The notes below the pieces were generated by a model that had not been told where the DNA came from, searched no databases, and saw only the letters and a program-made list of their open reading frames with translations. DNA of 64,000 bases, from positions 62,001-126,000 of the forward strand of contig JBBQAN010000008.1 of assembly GCA_038316385.1 (NCBI GenBank), in the 5' to 3' direction. The first letter of the stretch is position 1. The number at the start of each line of letters is the position of its first letter. The translations under genes were made by a program, and so were the position numbers. Source of the DNA: SZAS-103 sp038316385. Its GTDB lineage: Bacteria; Pseudomonadota; Gammaproteobacteria; Xanthomonadales; Xanthomonadaceae. Positions 8,117-16,450 of the stretch are shown here, piece after piece.

Positions 8117-10335
8117 ACGGCTTGCACGGTGCGACCTTGAAAACCGCACGCGCAACGGTCGCGTTTTCGACTGCAATCGCACTTTTTTTACTGATCCTGG
8201 CCGCACCCTGCGCGCGCGCCGTGGACGAATCCGACCTGCTGCCGGTGGATCAGGCGTTCGCGCTGAACGCGAAGGTGATCGATCGCAATACGATCGCGTT
8301 CGACTGGACGATTGCAAAGGGTTATTACCTCTATCGCGAGCGCATGGGCGCGATGCCTGTCGACGCTGCGTTCAAGGCCGATCCCGTGCACTTGCCCGAA
8401 GGCATCCACAAACACGATCCGTTTTTCGGCAATGTGCAGATCTACCACGACCACGTCACCGCAACGCTGACCGGTATCGCTGCAAACACCGTCGGCGCGG
8501 CGAACTTCATCGTGAAATACCAAGGCTGTGCGGATGCCGGCGTGTGCTATCCGCCGCAGAAACGCACGCTGCATCTGATACTTCCGGCGCAGGGCGCGAC
8601 GGCTCCTGGCGCAGGCAATACGGTCGCGAACCCGCCCGCGATCACCAGTCCGCTGGCCGCGCTCACGGGCCACAACACCGCCAAACTGGCCGGCGTCGAT
8701 ACATTGCCGCTGCCGTCGGAACAGGCCTTCGGCTTTGAGGCAATCGTCGATACGCCGAACAGCTTATTGCTGCGCTTCACACCAGCCAAGGGTTACTACC
8801 TCTATCGCGACAAGACCTCGTTTGCGATCGATGGCTCCGAGGCGACGGTCCAGCCTGGCAGGCCGCAATGGCCGCCCGCGCAACAACGCCACGACGAGCA
8901 TTTCGGGGATGTCGCAGTCTATACGGATCTGGTCGAAGTGCCGCTGCCGCTGCTCCGTCAGGGCGCAGGCGCGCAACGCATCACCTTGAATGTGGTCATG
9001 CAGGGTTGCCAGATTGATGGCATTTGTTATCCGCCGATGCGGCGCAGCGTCGCGCTTGATTTGCCGGCAGCCGATTCAACCACGGCAATCGCGCCATCGA
9101 CTCCCATCAATGATTCAGCGTCGCGCATCAGCCTCCTCGCAGCACTATTGCTGGCGATCGTCGGCGGGCTGATCCTCAACCTGATGCCTTGCGTCTTGCC
9201 GGTGCTGTCGCTGAAAGCACTCTCGTTGGTGCAATCGGGCGAAACCCGCAGCAAGGCGCGCAAGCATGCGCTCTGGTACAGCGCCGGTGTGATGGTCAGC
9301 TTCGCGGCGCTCGGCGGAATCGCCATCGGTTTGCGCCAGGCCGGTCTCGCGCTGGGTTGGGGCTTCCAGTTGCAGCAGCCATTGGTGATCGCGACGCTCG
9401 CGTACCTGATGCTCGCGGTCGGGCTCGCGCTTTCGGGCGTCTATCAATTTGGCGCCGGAGTTGCCGGCGTCGGGCAAAAGCTCACCGAACATTCGGGGCC
9501 TGCGGGCGACTTCTTCACCGGGGTTCTCGCGGTCGTGGTCGCGAGTCCGTGTACCGCACCATTCATGGGCCCGGCGCTGGCGTATGCGTTCGCCGCATCG
9601 ACCGCGATGGCGATCGCGGTGTTTCTCGCGCTCGGATTGGGCCTTGCATTGCCGTTCTTGTTGATCGGCTTCGTGCCCGCGCTGGCTTCACGCCTGCCGA
9701 AGCCGGGCGCGTGGATGGAAACGCTCAAGCAAGTTCTCGCCTTCCCGATGTATCTCACCGCCGCGTGGATGGTGTCGATCCTCGCTGCGCAGCGCGGCTC
9801 CGACGCGGTGTTGTATGTGCTCACGGGCGCGGTCGCGCTGGCACTCGGTGTCTGGCTGTGGGAACGCGGGCGCTACAGTACGCGGCAGCACACGGTACGT
9901 GCGGTCGCGGTGCTCGCGTTGCTGGTCGCAGCGCTGCCGCTGGTCGCGATCGAGCGCCTGCCGACATTGGCCGCGCGCGCGCCGGAACAAGGTAACGTCG
10001 CTTATTCAGCCGCTAAACTCGCCGAATTGCGCTCAAAAGGTGAGATCGTGTTCGTTGACATCACTGCCGACTGGTGCATCACCTGCAAGGCGAACGAGCG
10101 CGCGGTGCTGTCGCGGCCCGCATTCGTCGATGCGATGCGCAAAGCCGGCGCTGTCTATATGGTCGGCGATTACACCGACGTCGATCAGCCGATCACCGAT
10201 TTCCTCAGCGAACATCAAGCAGTCGGGATTCCGCTCTATGTGATGTATCCGCGCGGCGGCGGCGAGGGCGAAGTGCTGCCGAACATCCTGACCCAGTCCA
10301 TCGTGGACGATGCCTTGCTGCGCGCATCGAAATGA
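8113..10335 (+). CDS. dsbD: Thiol:disulfide interchange protein DsbD with duplicated N-terminal alpha domain
   Basis: 740 residues, well above the about 565 of E. coli DsbD. After a signal peptide there are two successive nDsbD (alpha) domains, each with the GYYLYR motif and a redox pair: GCADAGVCYPP near residue 139 and GCQIDGICYPP near 299. The membrane domain follows with its essential cysteines in LMPCVLP (about 358) and SPCTAPFMGPAL (about 479), then the periplasmic thioredoxin-like gamma domain with WCITC (about 654). DsbD carries electrons from cytoplasmic thioredoxin to periplasmic acceptors such as DsbC and TlpA-like proteins. Such acceptors are encoded next door (10364) and at 37373. 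Confidence 0.95.
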   Translation: MNGLHGATLKTARATVAFSTAIALFLLILAAPCARAVDESDLLPVDQAFALNAKVIDRNTIAFDWTIAKGYYLYRERMGAMPVDAAFKADPVHLPEGIHKHDPFFGNVQIYHDHVTATLTGIAANTVGAANFIVKYQGCADAGVCYPPQKRTLHLILPAQGATAPGAGNTVANPPAITSPLAALTGHNTAKLAGVDTLPLPSEQAFGFEAIVDTPNSLLLRFTPAKGYYLYRDKTSFAIDGSEATVQPGRPQWPPAQQRHDEHFGDVAVYTDLVEVPLPLLRQGAGAQRITLNVVMQGCQIDGICYPPMRRSVALDLPAADSTTAIAPSTPINDSASRISLLAALLLAIVGGLILNLMPCVLPVLSLKALSLVQSGETRSKARKHALWYSAGVMVSFAALGGIAIGLRQAGLALGWGFQLQQPLVIATLAYLMLAVGLALSGVYQFGAGVAGVGQKLTEHSGPAGDFFTGVLAVVVASPCTAPFMGPALAYAFAASTAMAIAVFLALGLGLALPFLLIGFVPALASRLPKPGAWMETLKQVLAFPMYLTAAWMVSILAAQRGSDAVLYVLTGAVALALGVWLWERGRYSTRQHTVRAVAVLALLVAALPLVAIERLPTLAARAPEQGNVAYSAAKLAELRSKGEIVFVDITADWCITCKANERAVLSRPAFVDAMRKAGAVYMVGDYTDVDQPITDFLSEHQAVGIPLYVMYPRGGGEGEVLPNILTQSIVDDALLRASK

Positions 10336-10363
10336 TTGGCACTGAGATGCAATCAGGCGGCTC

Positions 10364-10954
10364 ATGAAACCGGGGATGCTGGCCGTGGTCGGCGCTGCGC
10401 TGCTGGCCGGCATGCTTGGATTGGTTCTGTCGATACGTATCAACGGCCCCGGCCCATTGCTGGGCACCGCCCTTGGACGTTGGATGGTCGAACACGTCGC
10501 ACCATCACGGCTTCCGGCTGGAACGCGCGCAGCCAGCGCAGGCGACCGGATCGGTGCGCTCGCCTTGATCGATCTCGACGGTCATCCGCAACAACTTCCT
10601 GCAACACGCGGTCATCGTATGGTAGTCAATCTCTGGGCAAGCTGGTGCGGCCCCTGCCGCGACGAGATGCCGCTGCTGTCGGGGTTCGCCAAGGCGCAGG
10701 GCGCGAATGGCATCACTGTCGTCGGTATTGCGCAGGATGATTTGGTGCTTGTTCGCGCCTATCTTCTGCGAACTCCGGTCAATTATCCGATTTTGCTCGA
10801 TGATGCGCAGGGCCGCGCAGGGGTCCACTTGGGAGATTCGGCCGGTGTGTTGCCATATAGCGTCTTGATCGGCGCGGACGGTCGCTTGCTGCGCCGCAAG
10901 TACGGGCCTTTTGATAACGCGGACGCACTGGCAGCTTGGGTTTCCGCGCCGTAG
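10364..10954 (+). CDS. TlpA-like membrane-anchored thioredoxin
   Basis: 196 residues: one N-terminal transmembrane anchor (GMLAVVGAALLAGMLGLVL), then a thioredoxin fold with ASWCGPCRDEMP as active site and a cis-Pro region VLPYSVLIG. It belongs to the TlpA/ResA/DsbE type of periplasmic thiol reductases that receive electrons from DsbD. Placement 28 bases after dsbD supports a shared operon. The substrate cannot be told from sequence. Confidence 0.9.
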   Translation: MKPGMLAVVGAALLAGMLGLVLSIRINGPGPLLGTALGRWMVEHVAPSRLPAGTRAASAGDRIGALALIDLDGHPQQLPATRGHRMVVNLWASWCGPCRDEMPLLSGFAKAQGANGITVVGIAQDDLVLVRAYLLRTPVNYPILLDDAQGRAGVHLGDSAGVLPYSVLIGADGRLLRRKYGPFDNADALAAWVSAP

Positions 10955-11000
10955 CGCGCTTTCCACACGGGAATTGCGGCGGAACGATTAAGCACAGCAC

Positions 11001-11025
11001 GAGCTACTCAGTTGAGTAGAAGCTC
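11001..11025. repeat. Perfect inverted repeat between tlpA-like gene and aroQ
   Basis: CTACTCA GT TGAGTAG is a perfect 7-2-7 palindrome (11004-11019). It is extended by outer GAGC/GCTC arms with a two-base bulge, so the whole can fold into a hairpin. There is no T-tract after it. It could be an operator for aroQ-accBC or a processing hairpin. Confidence 0.6.
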
Positions 11026-11158
11026 TAGCCGGCCGTCAACATTGTTCAATTTCCGTAAACGTCGCCGATACGGGTCGTATTTACTGGACATGCTACCGGC
11101 ATCACGCGACACTGCGCACCTCCAATATGGCGGTTTCGTGACCGTCAATATGAGCCTA

Positions 11159-11593
11159 ATGCCCAAGATCCTCGTCCTGCATGGCCCCAACCTCAACCTG
11201 CTCGGCGAACGCGAGCCGGCGATCTATGGGGCGACAACTCTGCCCGAAATCGATGGCGCCCTGCAGGAACGTGCCCAGTCAGCCGGACACGCGCTCGAAG
11301 CGATGCAATCCAATGCCGAGCACATACTGGTTGAGCGTATACAGGCCGCGCGCCACGACAGCACCGCATTCATCCTGATCAATCCCGCCGCCTTCACCCA
11401 TACGTCGGTCGCGATTCGAGACGCGCTCGCGGCGGTGCGCATCCCGTTCATCGAGGTGCACCTCTCGAACCCGCACGCGCGCGAGCCGTTCCGCAAGCAG
11501 TCCTATTTCAGCGACCTCGCCGCCGGCGTGGTCTGCGGCTTCGGCGCGGACAGTTACCGTTATGCACTCGACGCCGCGCTCGCGCGGCTCTGA
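11159..11593 (+). CDS. aroQ: 3-dehydroquinate dehydratase, type II
   Basis: 144 residues with the type II signatures VLHGPNLNLLGEREPAIYG (catalytic Tyr and Arg region), LINPAAFTHTSVAIRDAL (catalytic His) and EVHLSNPHAREPFR. It removes water from 3-dehydroquinate to give 3-dehydroshikimate in the shikimate pathway. ATG 11159 is chosen by homology; ATG 11150, nine bases upstream, is also possible. It is followed by accB and accC, the common gammaproteobacterial order. Confidence 0.97.
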   Translation: MPKILVLHGPNLNLLGEREPAIYGATTLPEIDGALQERAQSAGHALEAMQSNAEHILVERIQAARHDSTAFILINPAAFTHTSVAIRDALAAVRIPFIEVHLSNPHAREPFRKQSYFSDLAAGVVCGFGADSYRYALDAALARL

Positions 11594-11624
11594 CTCCACC
11601 TCGCAACATTCGAAGGTAACCCGC

Positions 11625-12125
11625 ATGGATCTTCGCAAGATCAAGAAACTCATCGACCTGCTCGACGAATCCAATCTGGCGGAAATTGAGATCAAGGAGG
11701 GCGAAGAAAGCGTCCGCCTCTCGCGTATGCCGCAAAATATGCAGTCATCAATGTCCTATCCACAGCAGATGGCCTACGCAGCAGCGCCGATCCAGACGTC
11801 CGCGCCTGTCGAAACGCCACGTCCCGCGACCCATGCCGCGCCGCACGCCGACACCTCCCATATCGGCAAGGGCGGTCGCGAATTACCCGATGGTCATGTG
11901 CTGCGTTCGCCAATGGTCGGTACGTTCTACGCCTCGCCGAACCCGGAATCGCCGCCGTTCGTGAAAGTCGGCCAGACTGTGAAAGCCGGCGAAACATTGG
12001 CGATCATCGAAGCGATGAAAATGTTCAATCCGATCGAGGCCGACGTGTCCGGCACCGTCACCGCCGTGCTCGCCAGCAGCGGCCAGCCGATCGAGTTCGA
12101 CGAACCCCTGTTCGTGATCAGTTGA
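11625..12125 (+). CDS. accB: Biotin carboxyl carrier protein of acetyl-CoA carboxylase
   Basis: 166 residues. The N-terminal MDLRKIKKLIDLLDESN, a flexible Ala/Pro-rich linker and the C-terminal biotinyl domain are all present. The biotin attachment motif is EAMKMFN, with the lysine at residue 132. It shuttles carboxyl groups between AccC and AccAD in the first step of fatty acid synthesis. ATG 11625 follows an AAGGT ribosome-binding site. Confidence 0.98.
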   Translation: MDLRKIKKLIDLLDESNLAEIEIKEGEESVRLSRMPQNMQSSMSYPQQMAYAAAPIQTSAPVETPRPATHAAPHADTSHIGKGGRELPDGHVLRSPMVGTFYASPNPESPPFVKVGQTVKAGETLAIIEAMKMFNPIEADVSGTVTAVLASSGQPIEFDEPLFVIS

Positions 12126-12130
12126 GCGGC

Positions 12131-13504
12131 ATGCCGATGCTCGACAAGGTCGTCATCGCCAATCGCGGCGAAATCGCGCTGCGCATCCTGCGTGCCTGCC
12201 ACACGCTCGGCATCCGTACGGTCGCGGTGCATTCCACCGTGGACCGCAACCTCAAGCACGTCGCGATGGCCGATGAATCGGTGTGCATCGGGCCGCCGCC
12301 ATCGTCCGAGAGTTACCTCAACATCCCCGCTCTGATCGCCGCCGCCGAAGTCACCGACGCGCAAGCAATCCATCCCGGCTACGGATTTTTGTCGGAGAAC
12401 GCCGACTTCGCCGAACGTGTCGAACAATCCGGCTTCATCTTCATTGGCCCACGCGCCGAAACCATTCGCTTGATGGGCGATAAGGTCGAGGCGATCAAGG
12501 CCATGAAGGCGGCGGGCGTGCCGTGCGTGCCCGGCTCCGACGGCCCGGTGCCGGAGGATCCCGCCGAAGCCATGGCAATCGCCAAGCGCATCGGCTATCC
12601 GATCATTGTGAAAGCGGCCGGCGGCGGTGGCGGACGCGGCATGCGCGTGGTGCACACCGAGGCTGCACTGCTGAACTCCATCGCGACCACGCAAGCCGAG
12701 GCCAAAGCCGCGTTCGGCAACCCGCAGGTCTACATGGAGAAGTTCCTCGAAAACCCGCGCCACATCGAGATACAAGTGCTCGCTGATGGCCAGGGCAACG
12801 CGATCCATCTTGGCGAACGCGATTGCTCGATGCAGCGCCGCCACCAGAAAGTCGTCGAGGAAGCGCCCGCGCCCGGCATCACTGCAGCGCAGCGCGCGGA
12901 GATCGGTGCCGTCTGCGTCGAAGCATGCATCCGCATCGGCTATCGCGGCGCCGGCACCTTCGAGTTCCTGTACGAGGACGGCCGTTTTTACTTCATCGAA
13001 ATGAACACTCGCATCCAGGTCGAGCATCCGGTAACTGAAATGATCACCGGCGTCGATCTCGTGCGCGAGCAACTCATGATCGCCGCAGGCCGTCCGCTAT
13101 CACTGAAGCAGGAAGACATCGTCATTCGCGGCCATGCGATCGAATGCCGCATTAACGCCGAAGACCCCGACACTTTCATTCCCTGTCCCGGCCTGATCCA
13201 GCACTTCCACGCCCCTGGCGGTCCCGGCGTACGCGTGGACAGCCATATCTACGAAGGCTACCGCGTGCCGTCGAACTACGACTCGATGATCGGCAAGCTC
13301 ATCGTCCACGGCAACGACCGCGACACTGCGATCTGCCGCATGCGCGTGGCTCTTTCCGAGATGGTGGTGGATGGCATCAAGACCAATGTTCCACTGCAGC
13401 AGCGGATACTGGCCGATGCGAATTTTCGTACCGGCGGTCAGAACATCCATTATCTTGAGAAGCAACTCGCGGAGCGAAAGGACAAGGCGATCGGACTCGG
13501 TTAG
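12131..13504 (+). CDS. accC: Biotin carboxylase subunit of acetyl-CoA carboxylase
   Basis: About 457 residues, very close to the E. coli protein: KVVIANRGEIALRILRAC, HPGYGFLSENADFAE, the glycine-rich ATP loop GGGGGRGMRVV, and FIEMNTRIQVEHPVTE with the bicarbonate/biotin residues. It carboxylates the biotin on AccB using ATP and bicarbonate. ATG 12131 is used; ATG 12137 is equally credible and gives the classical N-terminus. It begins only a few bases after accB. Confidence 0.98.
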   Translation: MPMLDKVVIANRGEIALRILRACHTLGIRTVAVHSTVDRNLKHVAMADESVCIGPPPSSESYLNIPALIAAAEVTDAQAIHPGYGFLSENADFAERVEQSGFIFIGPRAETIRLMGDKVEAIKAMKAAGVPCVPGSDGPVPEDPAEAMAIAKRIGYPIIVKAAGGGGGRGMRVVHTEAALLNSIATTQAEAKAAFGNPQVYMEKFLENPRHIEIQVLADGQGNAIHLGERDCSMQRRHQKVVEEAPAPGITAAQRAEIGAVCVEACIRIGYRGAGTFEFLYEDGRFYFIEMNTRIQVEHPVTEMITGVDLVREQLMIAAGRPLSLKQEDIVIRGHAIECRINAEDPDTFIPCPGLIQHFHAPGGPGVRVDSHIYEGYRVPSNYDSMIGKLIVHGNDRDTAICRMRVALSEMVVDGIKTNVPLQQRILADANFRTGGQNIHYLEKQLAERKDKAIGLG

Positions 13505-13531
13505 ATTGCACGACGCGACAAGGAAGAAATC

Positions 13532-14155
13532 ATGACCAAGCCTCCGCACTTCTCGATGATCCGCGACTTCCATCTCGCGGACTGGTTCACAATCGCGAAC
13601 GCGTTCTGCGGGATGGGCGCGGTGCTGGCGGTGATGGCGTTTCTGACCGGCGCGCAGCCGCACGGTCTACTCTGGGCGGCGGCGTTGGTTCCCGCAGCGT
13701 TCGTGTTCGACGTGTTCGACGGTCGGATCGCGCGCTGGCGGCAGACGCAGTCCGCGCTCGGGCGGGAGCTTGATTCGCTAGCCGATGCGATCTCGTTCGG
13801 CGTCGCACCGGCCGCAATCGGATTCGGCGCGGGGCTGAGCGGTTTCTGGGATTGCCTCGTGCTGGTGTATTTCGTCGCCTGCGGCGTGAGCCGCCTCGCG
13901 CGTTACAACATCACCGCTGAAGCACTGGCCGCCGATGTGTCGGGCAAGGTCAAATACTTTGAAGGCACGCCGATTCCGAGCAGCGTCCTGCTGGTCGCAG
14001 TGCTGGCTCTCGCCGCGTGGCGCGGACACATCGGTGACGCGATCTGGTTTGGCCACTGGCAACTCGGCGCTTGGCAGTTGCACCCCCTGGTGCTGCTGTT
14101 CGCACTGTCCGGCTCGCTGATGATCAGCAAGACCATCCGCATTCCGAAACTCTGA
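13532..14155 (+). CDS. pssA: CDP-diacylglycerol-serine O-phosphatidyltransferase
   Basis: 207 residues, polytopic, with the CDP-alcohol phosphatidyltransferase motif DGRIAR-x7-G-RELDSLAD (residues about 69-88). The length and FHLADWFTIANAFCGM resemble the Bacillus-type membrane PssA, which makes phosphatidylserine, the precursor of phosphatidylethanolamine. AAGGAAG precedes ATG 13532. Its position between accC and prmA is not the classical order and looks like a local insertion. Another CDP-alcohol transferase is possible, but the serine type is the best fit. Confidence 0.88.
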   Translation: MTKPPHFSMIRDFHLADWFTIANAFCGMGAVLAVMAFLTGAQPHGLLWAAALVPAAFVFDVFDGRIARWRQTQSALGRELDSLADAISFGVAPAAIGFGAGLSGFWDCLVLVYFVACGVSRLARYNITAEALAADVSGKVKYFEGTPIPSSVLLVAVLALAAWRGHIGDAIWFGHWQLGAWQLHPLVLLFALSGSLMISKTIRIPKL

Positions 14156-14162
14156 TGCGCTG

Positions 14163-15107
14163 ATGCCTTTCCTCGAGCTGACCCTGCGCTGCACTCAATC
14201 CGATCACCTACGCATCGAAGCCGCGCTCAACGAACTCGGCGCCATGTCGGTCACGTTGATGGACGCCGATGCGGCGACGCCCGACGAGCACGCGATTCTC
14301 GAACCCGGCGTCGGCGCGATGCCGTTGTGGACGACCCTGACCTTGACGGCTCTGTTCGACGCGTACGCGAATCGCGATGTGTTGCGGCAAGCGCTTGAGG
14401 GGTTCACACCGGCTGCCGATCTGGCTGCGGCAACGTTCTGCGAAGTCGCCGATCAGGACTGGGTGCGCGTGTGGATGGACGACTATCCGCCGCTGCGCTT
14501 CGGCGCGTCGCTGTGGATCGTGCCATGGAATTGCGAAATTCCTGATGAGGCGTCCCACCAAGCCCCTGGCGATGCTCTGGGTGACGGCAAGCAGCGCGGT
14601 GCAACGATCGTGCGGCTCGACCCGGGCCTCGCGTTCGGCTCGGGTACGCACGCGACAACGGCGTTGTGCCTGGAATGGCTGGAATCGCTGGACCTGACTG
14701 GCAAATCGGTGCTCGATGTCGGCTGCGGCTCGGGGATCCTTGCGATTGCCGCATTGAAGCTCGGCGCAGCGCGCTCGGTCGGCATCGACAACGATCCGCA
14801 GGCGCTGATCGCGTGCCGCGACAATGCCGAGCGCAATGGTGTGGTTGAGCATCTGTCGGTGTTCATGCCAGACGACGCACCGAACACGCAGTACGACGTG
14901 GTGGTCGCGAACATCCTTGCCTCGGCGCTGGACGCGCTCGCCGACAGCATCGCTGCGCGCGTAAAGCTTGGCGGCTTGCTCGCGCTGTCAGGCATCCTTG
15001 ACGGACAGCACGATGAATTGCTCGCGCGTTATGCAGAATGGTTCGACGATCTTCGGGTGACGAAGCGCGAAGACTGGCTGCGCATCGACGGGGTACGACG
15101 CATTTGA
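14163..15107 (+). CDS. prmA: Ribosomal protein L11 methyltransferase
   Basis: 314 residues with the PrmA N-terminal substrate-recognition domain (FLELTLRC to about 110) and a Rossmann methyltransferase domain containing FGSGTHATTALCLEWL, the SAM motif VLDVGCGSGILAIAA and VVANILASAL. It trimethylates L11 using SAM. The start is ATG 14163, eight bases after pssA. Confidence 0.97.
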   Translation: MPFLELTLRCTQSDHLRIEAALNELGAMSVTLMDADAATPDEHAILEPGVGAMPLWTTLTLTALFDAYANRDVLRQALEGFTPAADLAAATFCEVADQDWVRVWMDDYPPLRFGASLWIVPWNCEIPDEASHQAPGDALGDGKQRGATIVRLDPGLAFGSGTHATTALCLEWLESLDLTGKSVLDVGCGSGILAIAALKLGAARSVGIDNDPQALIACRDNAERNGVVEHLSVFMPDDAPNTQYDVVVANILASALDALADSIAARVKLGGLLALSGILDGQHDELLARYAEWFDDLRVTKREDWLRIDGVRRI

Positions 15108-15199
15108 CAAAAAAAGGGCGATCACAAAGTTTCGCAGCACGTATCAGGCAATAATGCAGCGGACGCGGCACACGAAATCCACTCTGACCCCTCTTCCGC

Positions 15200-15970
15200 A
15201 TGCAAACCCGTTGCCCGCAATGCCAAACCATCGCTCCGCTGGAAGCCGATCGTCCCAAGGATGAGGTCGCGACTTTTGTGTGCGCGAGTTGCGGCGCAAG
15301 CTTCGACGCCTACGCGCATCTGACCGACGCGTTGCCGCCCGATCCCGTCGCAGCAGTATTCGACGCAGACGCTACTACCGGCAATGATGCGACCGAGGCG
15401 TTTGCGAAAGTGCAACCGCCGCCGATCGACCAAGGTGAACTGTTCGCACGTCCGCGTCCTGCATCCGCGCCGCGTTTCGCGCGCGAACGCATCCGCATTG
15501 CGCAAGCTCCGCAGTGGCGCTGGTGGATCGCGAGCTTGACGCTACTGATCCTGCTGCTCGCGATCTATCCGATCGCCAACCGCAACGTACTCGCACGCGA
15601 TGCAAACTGGCGTCCGACCTTGCAGAAAGCCTGCAACACGCTCGGTTGCACGTTGCCGCCTTGGGGCGAGATGTCTGCGTTCGAAGTGACCGCGCGTGAA
15701 GTCGGCCCGCATCCGTCGGTGAAGGGTGCGCTGCTGATTACCGTCACCTTTCACAACAAGGCCGCATTCGCGCAGGCATGGCCGATGCTGGAGCTGACCT
15801 TCTCCGACGTCAACGGACGCCTGCTTGGCCTGCGTCGGTTCGAGCCGCAGGAATATCTCGGCGGTGCGCCGAAAACGCCGTTGATCCGAGCCGATCAATC
15901 GGCAAGCGCCACGCTGGAAGTCGTCAATCCGGGCCGCGAAGCGGTCGCATACAACTTCGATTTTCGCTGA
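15200..15970 (+). CDS. Zinc-ribbon and DUF3426 domain membrane protein
   Basis: 256 residues. The N-terminus is an MJ0042-type zinc ribbon (CPQC and CASC pairs within the first 35 residues). A disordered linker leads to one transmembrane helix (WWIASLTLLILLLAIYPIA, about 113-131) and a C-terminal DUF3426 domain (CNTLGCTLPP, EVTAREVGPHPSVKGALLI). Proteins of this architecture lie next to prmA and fis in many proteobacteria; their role is unknown. The gene is intact. Confidence 0.88.
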   Translation: MQTRCPQCQTIAPLEADRPKDEVATFVCASCGASFDAYAHLTDALPPDPVAAVFDADATTGNDATEAFAKVQPPPIDQGELFARPRPASAPRFARERIRIAQAPQWRWWIASLTLLILLLAIYPIANRNVLARDANWRPTLQKACNTLGCTLPPWGEMSAFEVTAREVGPHPSVKGALLITVTFHNKAAFAQAWPMLELTFSDVNGRLLGLRRFEPQEYLGGAPKTPLIRADQSASATLEVVNPGREAVAYNFDFR

Positions 15971-16127
15971 CTCCTCATTTTTGCGAAGCCAGGCGCGCAG
16001 CGCATGAAATTGCTTGCGTGGAGAACAGCGAACAGGAGTAAACTTGATACCCCGTCGCACGCAACGCATCGTCCCCCGACGACGGGATCAGCATGAAAGC
16101 TGACAGAATTTCGGAGTGCTGTCCCAC

Positions 16128-16409
16128 GTGAACGCCGTCCAAGCATTGCGCGAAAGCGGTTCTGCCGCTTCCGCCACGGCCCAGCCGTCATTGCGCGAAT
16201 GCGTCACCCGCGCCGTGCGGCGCTACTTGAAGGATCTCGGCGACCATCCTGCCGAAGACCTGCACGCGCTGGTGCTGCGTGAAGTCGAAGCACCGTTGTT
16301 CGTCGAGGTGCTGCGTCACTGCGACGGCAACCAGAGCCGCGCCGCCGCCGCGCTCGGCATCGACCGCAGCACCTTGCGCAAGAAGCTCAAAGAGTACGAC
16401 CTGAACTAG
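16128..16409 (+). CDS. fis: DNA-binding protein Fis
   Basis: 93 residues from GTG 16128 (GTG 16116 would add four). The C-terminus LFVEVLRHCDGNQSRAAAALGIDRSTLRKKLKEYDLN is the Fis-type helix-turn-helix, and the middle forms the dimer core. Fis is a nucleoid protein and growth-phase regulator. CGGAG lies eleven bases upstream of GTG 16128, which supports that start. A 12-residue open frame (ATG 16093 to TGA 16131) ends overlapping the GTG and could couple translation. purH follows closely. Confidence 0.95.
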   Translation: MNAVQALRESGSAASATAQPSLRECVTRAVRRYLKDLGDHPAEDLHALVLREVEAPLFVEVLRHCDGNQSRAAAALGIDRSTLRKKLKEYDLN

Positions 16410-16419
16410 GACGAGCCGC

Positions 16420-16425
16420 TATAAT
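16420..16425 (+). promoter_or_regulatory. Candidate -10 box upstream of purH
   Basis: A perfect TATAAT lies just after the fis stop and 26 bases before the purH ATG. The matching -35 region (about 16397-16402, CGACCT) is poor, so this may be an activator-dependent or incidental site. Confidence 0.35.
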
Positions 16426-16450
16426 TCGCGCTTCGCTTCCGGGGTTGTCG

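Noticed and set aside
11927..13072. Minus-strand 381-residue frame across accB-accC
   Set aside because: Antisense to two essential conserved genes; no recognisable domain.
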